From Fervidobacterium sp. (GTDB lineage Bacteria; Thermotogota; Thermotogae; Thermotogales; Fervidobacteriaceae): a DNA stretch of 5,845 nucleotides. The notes under the pieces are model-generated. The model saw only the letters and a list, made by a program, of their open reading frames with translations. It made no database searches and was not told the DNA's origin. The stretch spans positions 1 to 5,845 of the forward strand of contig DPIB01000160.1 of the NCBI GenBank assembly GCA_003522805.1. Reading direction: 5' to 3'. The position numbers and the translations under genes were made by a program. The stretch's first letter is position 1. Every line of letters begins with the position of its first letter. Below, in pieces: positions 4,933-5,845 of this stretch.

Positions 4933-5845
4933 AAATTACCAAAATTTGCATTTCTTGCCGACAAATTTCGATGAGTTGAAAAGCGCAAGTATAAATCAGC
5001 TGGATATAATATTTGTGACGGGTGATGCGTACGTTGACCACCCATCTTTTGGTGTTGCATTGCTTGGAAGATTACTTGAGTCCAAAGGATATAAAGTAGG
5101 GATAATTGCACAACCTATGAACGTTGAAGATGTCAAAAGACTAGGGCGGCCAAAGTTATTCTTTGGTGTAACTTCCGGTAACGTTGACTCGATGGTGGCC
5201 AATTATACCGCATCGAGGAAGAAAAGAAGGTCAGATGATTATACACCAGGTGGGTTAAACAACAAAAGGCCTGATAGGGCAGTAATTCAATATGCAAATT
5301 TGGTTAGACAAGCTTTCAAGGATGTTATTGTGGTTATAGGTGGAATAGAGGCAAGTCTAAGAAGGTTTGCCCATTACGATTGGTGGAGTGATAAGGTACG
5401 TAAATCTGTACTACTCGATTCAAAGGCAAACATACTTGTCTATGGTATGGGTGAGATGGCAACTGTAGATATTGCCAAGCAATTGGAAAATGGTCAACCA
5501 CTTGATGGAATAAGGGGAACGGTTGTCTGGAAAAGTAATTTGAATGGACTTGAGAATGGTTCAAATAGGATTTTGCATCTTCCATCTTACGAAGAGGTAT
5601 GCGCAGATGTAAATGCATATGGAAGGATGTTCAAAGATGTTTCTCTGATGACTGATCCATTCAAAGAAATCACTATCATTCAAAAGCAAGATACAAGGTA
5701 TGTCGTTCAATATCCTCCTGCATTCCCACTGAGTCAAAACGAACTTGATGAATTGTACCTGCTTCCTTACACCAGAAGGGTCCACCCGTTCTATGAAGCA
5801 CAAGGTAGTGTAAAGGCCATTGAAACGGTCAGATTCTCGATAACA
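4919..5845 (+). CDS. YgiQ-family radical SAM protein, N-terminal 309 residues
   Basis: The gene is cut by the right window edge; family members are usually 600-700 residues or more. The visible part is the family's N-terminal region: FLPTNFDEL, DHPSFGVALLGRLLESKGYK and GIIAQP, then FFGVTSGNVDSMVANYTASR and KKRRSDDYTPGG, RPDRAVIQYANLVRQ, VIGGIEASLRRFAHYDWWSDKVR, LLDSKANILVYGMGE, and finally AIETVRFSIT. In YgiQ proteins the CxxxCxxC motif that binds the 4Fe-4S cluster comes just after this last stretch, so it should lie within the next few codons. The reaction these enzymes catalyse is not established. The ATG at 4919 lies inside the end of glnA and 10 bases after GGGAG (4904-4908). The overlap argues for one transcript with glnA and possibly coupled translation, since no promoter or terminator separates them. 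Confidence 0.93.
   Translation, partial: MKTYENYQNLHFLPTNFDELKSASINQLDIIFVTGDAYVDHPSFGVALLGRLLESKGYKVGIIAQPMNVEDVKRLGRPKLFFGVTSGNVDSMVANYTASRKKRRSDDYTPGGLNNKRPDRAVIQYANLVRQAFKDVIVVIGGIEASLRRFAHYDWWSDKVRKSVLLDSKANILVYGMGEMATVDIAKQLENGQPLDGIRGTVVWKSNLNGLENGSNRILHLPSYEEVCADVNAYGRMFKDVSLMTDPFKEITIIQKQDTRYVVQYPPAFPLSQNELDELYLLPYTRRVHPFYEAQGSVKAIETVRFSIT

Noticed and set aside
4075..5202. Minus-strand open frames of 68-160 codons opposite glnA and ygiQ
   Set aside because: They are antisense to strongly conserved coding regions and have no recognisable domain character.

Overview
The window looks like chromosomal DNA of a thermophilic, fermentative bacterium of the Thermotogales; a Fervidobacterium-like organism is my best guess. 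That rests on overall protein character (a 439-residue GSI-alpha glutamine synthetase, a short FeoB, a tandem FeoA), tight gene packing, strong Shine-Dalgarno sites and moderately AT-rich DNA. It is an inference from memory, not a database match. All genes look native and intact except the two cut by the window edges. I see no mobile element, CRISPR array, tRNA or rRNA.

Left part, all on the minus strand (transcribed right to left). A ferrous-iron uptake operon starts from a clear sigma-70 type promoter at 3415-3442. It encodes a tandem-domain FeoA (2880-3344), the FeoB iron permease (958-2862) and an unrecognised 127-residue four-helix membrane protein (578-961) whose start overlaps the feoB stop by 4 bases. 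Only 14 bases after that operon a second promoter (535-563) drives a cobalamin riboswitch (356-502). A regulatory hairpin (307-345) follows, then the start of a BtuF-like periplasmic cobalamin-binding protein, cut at base 1.

Middle. The 268-base gap 3345-3612 is a divergent control region between feoA and glnA. It holds one promoter for each direction, two perfect 13-bp palindromes at promoter positions, and a pair of overlapping dyads in the glnA leader.

Right part, plus strand. glnA (3613-4932) is followed, with a 14-base overlap, by a YgiQ-family radical SAM protein cut at base 5845, just before its iron-sulfur cysteine motif should appear.

Together the window covers acquisition of two metal-linked nutrients (Fe2+ and cobalamin) beside central nitrogen assimilation. 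No single new system is obvious. The most open items are the small membrane protein coupled to FeoB, and the palindrome-rich feo/glnA control region.
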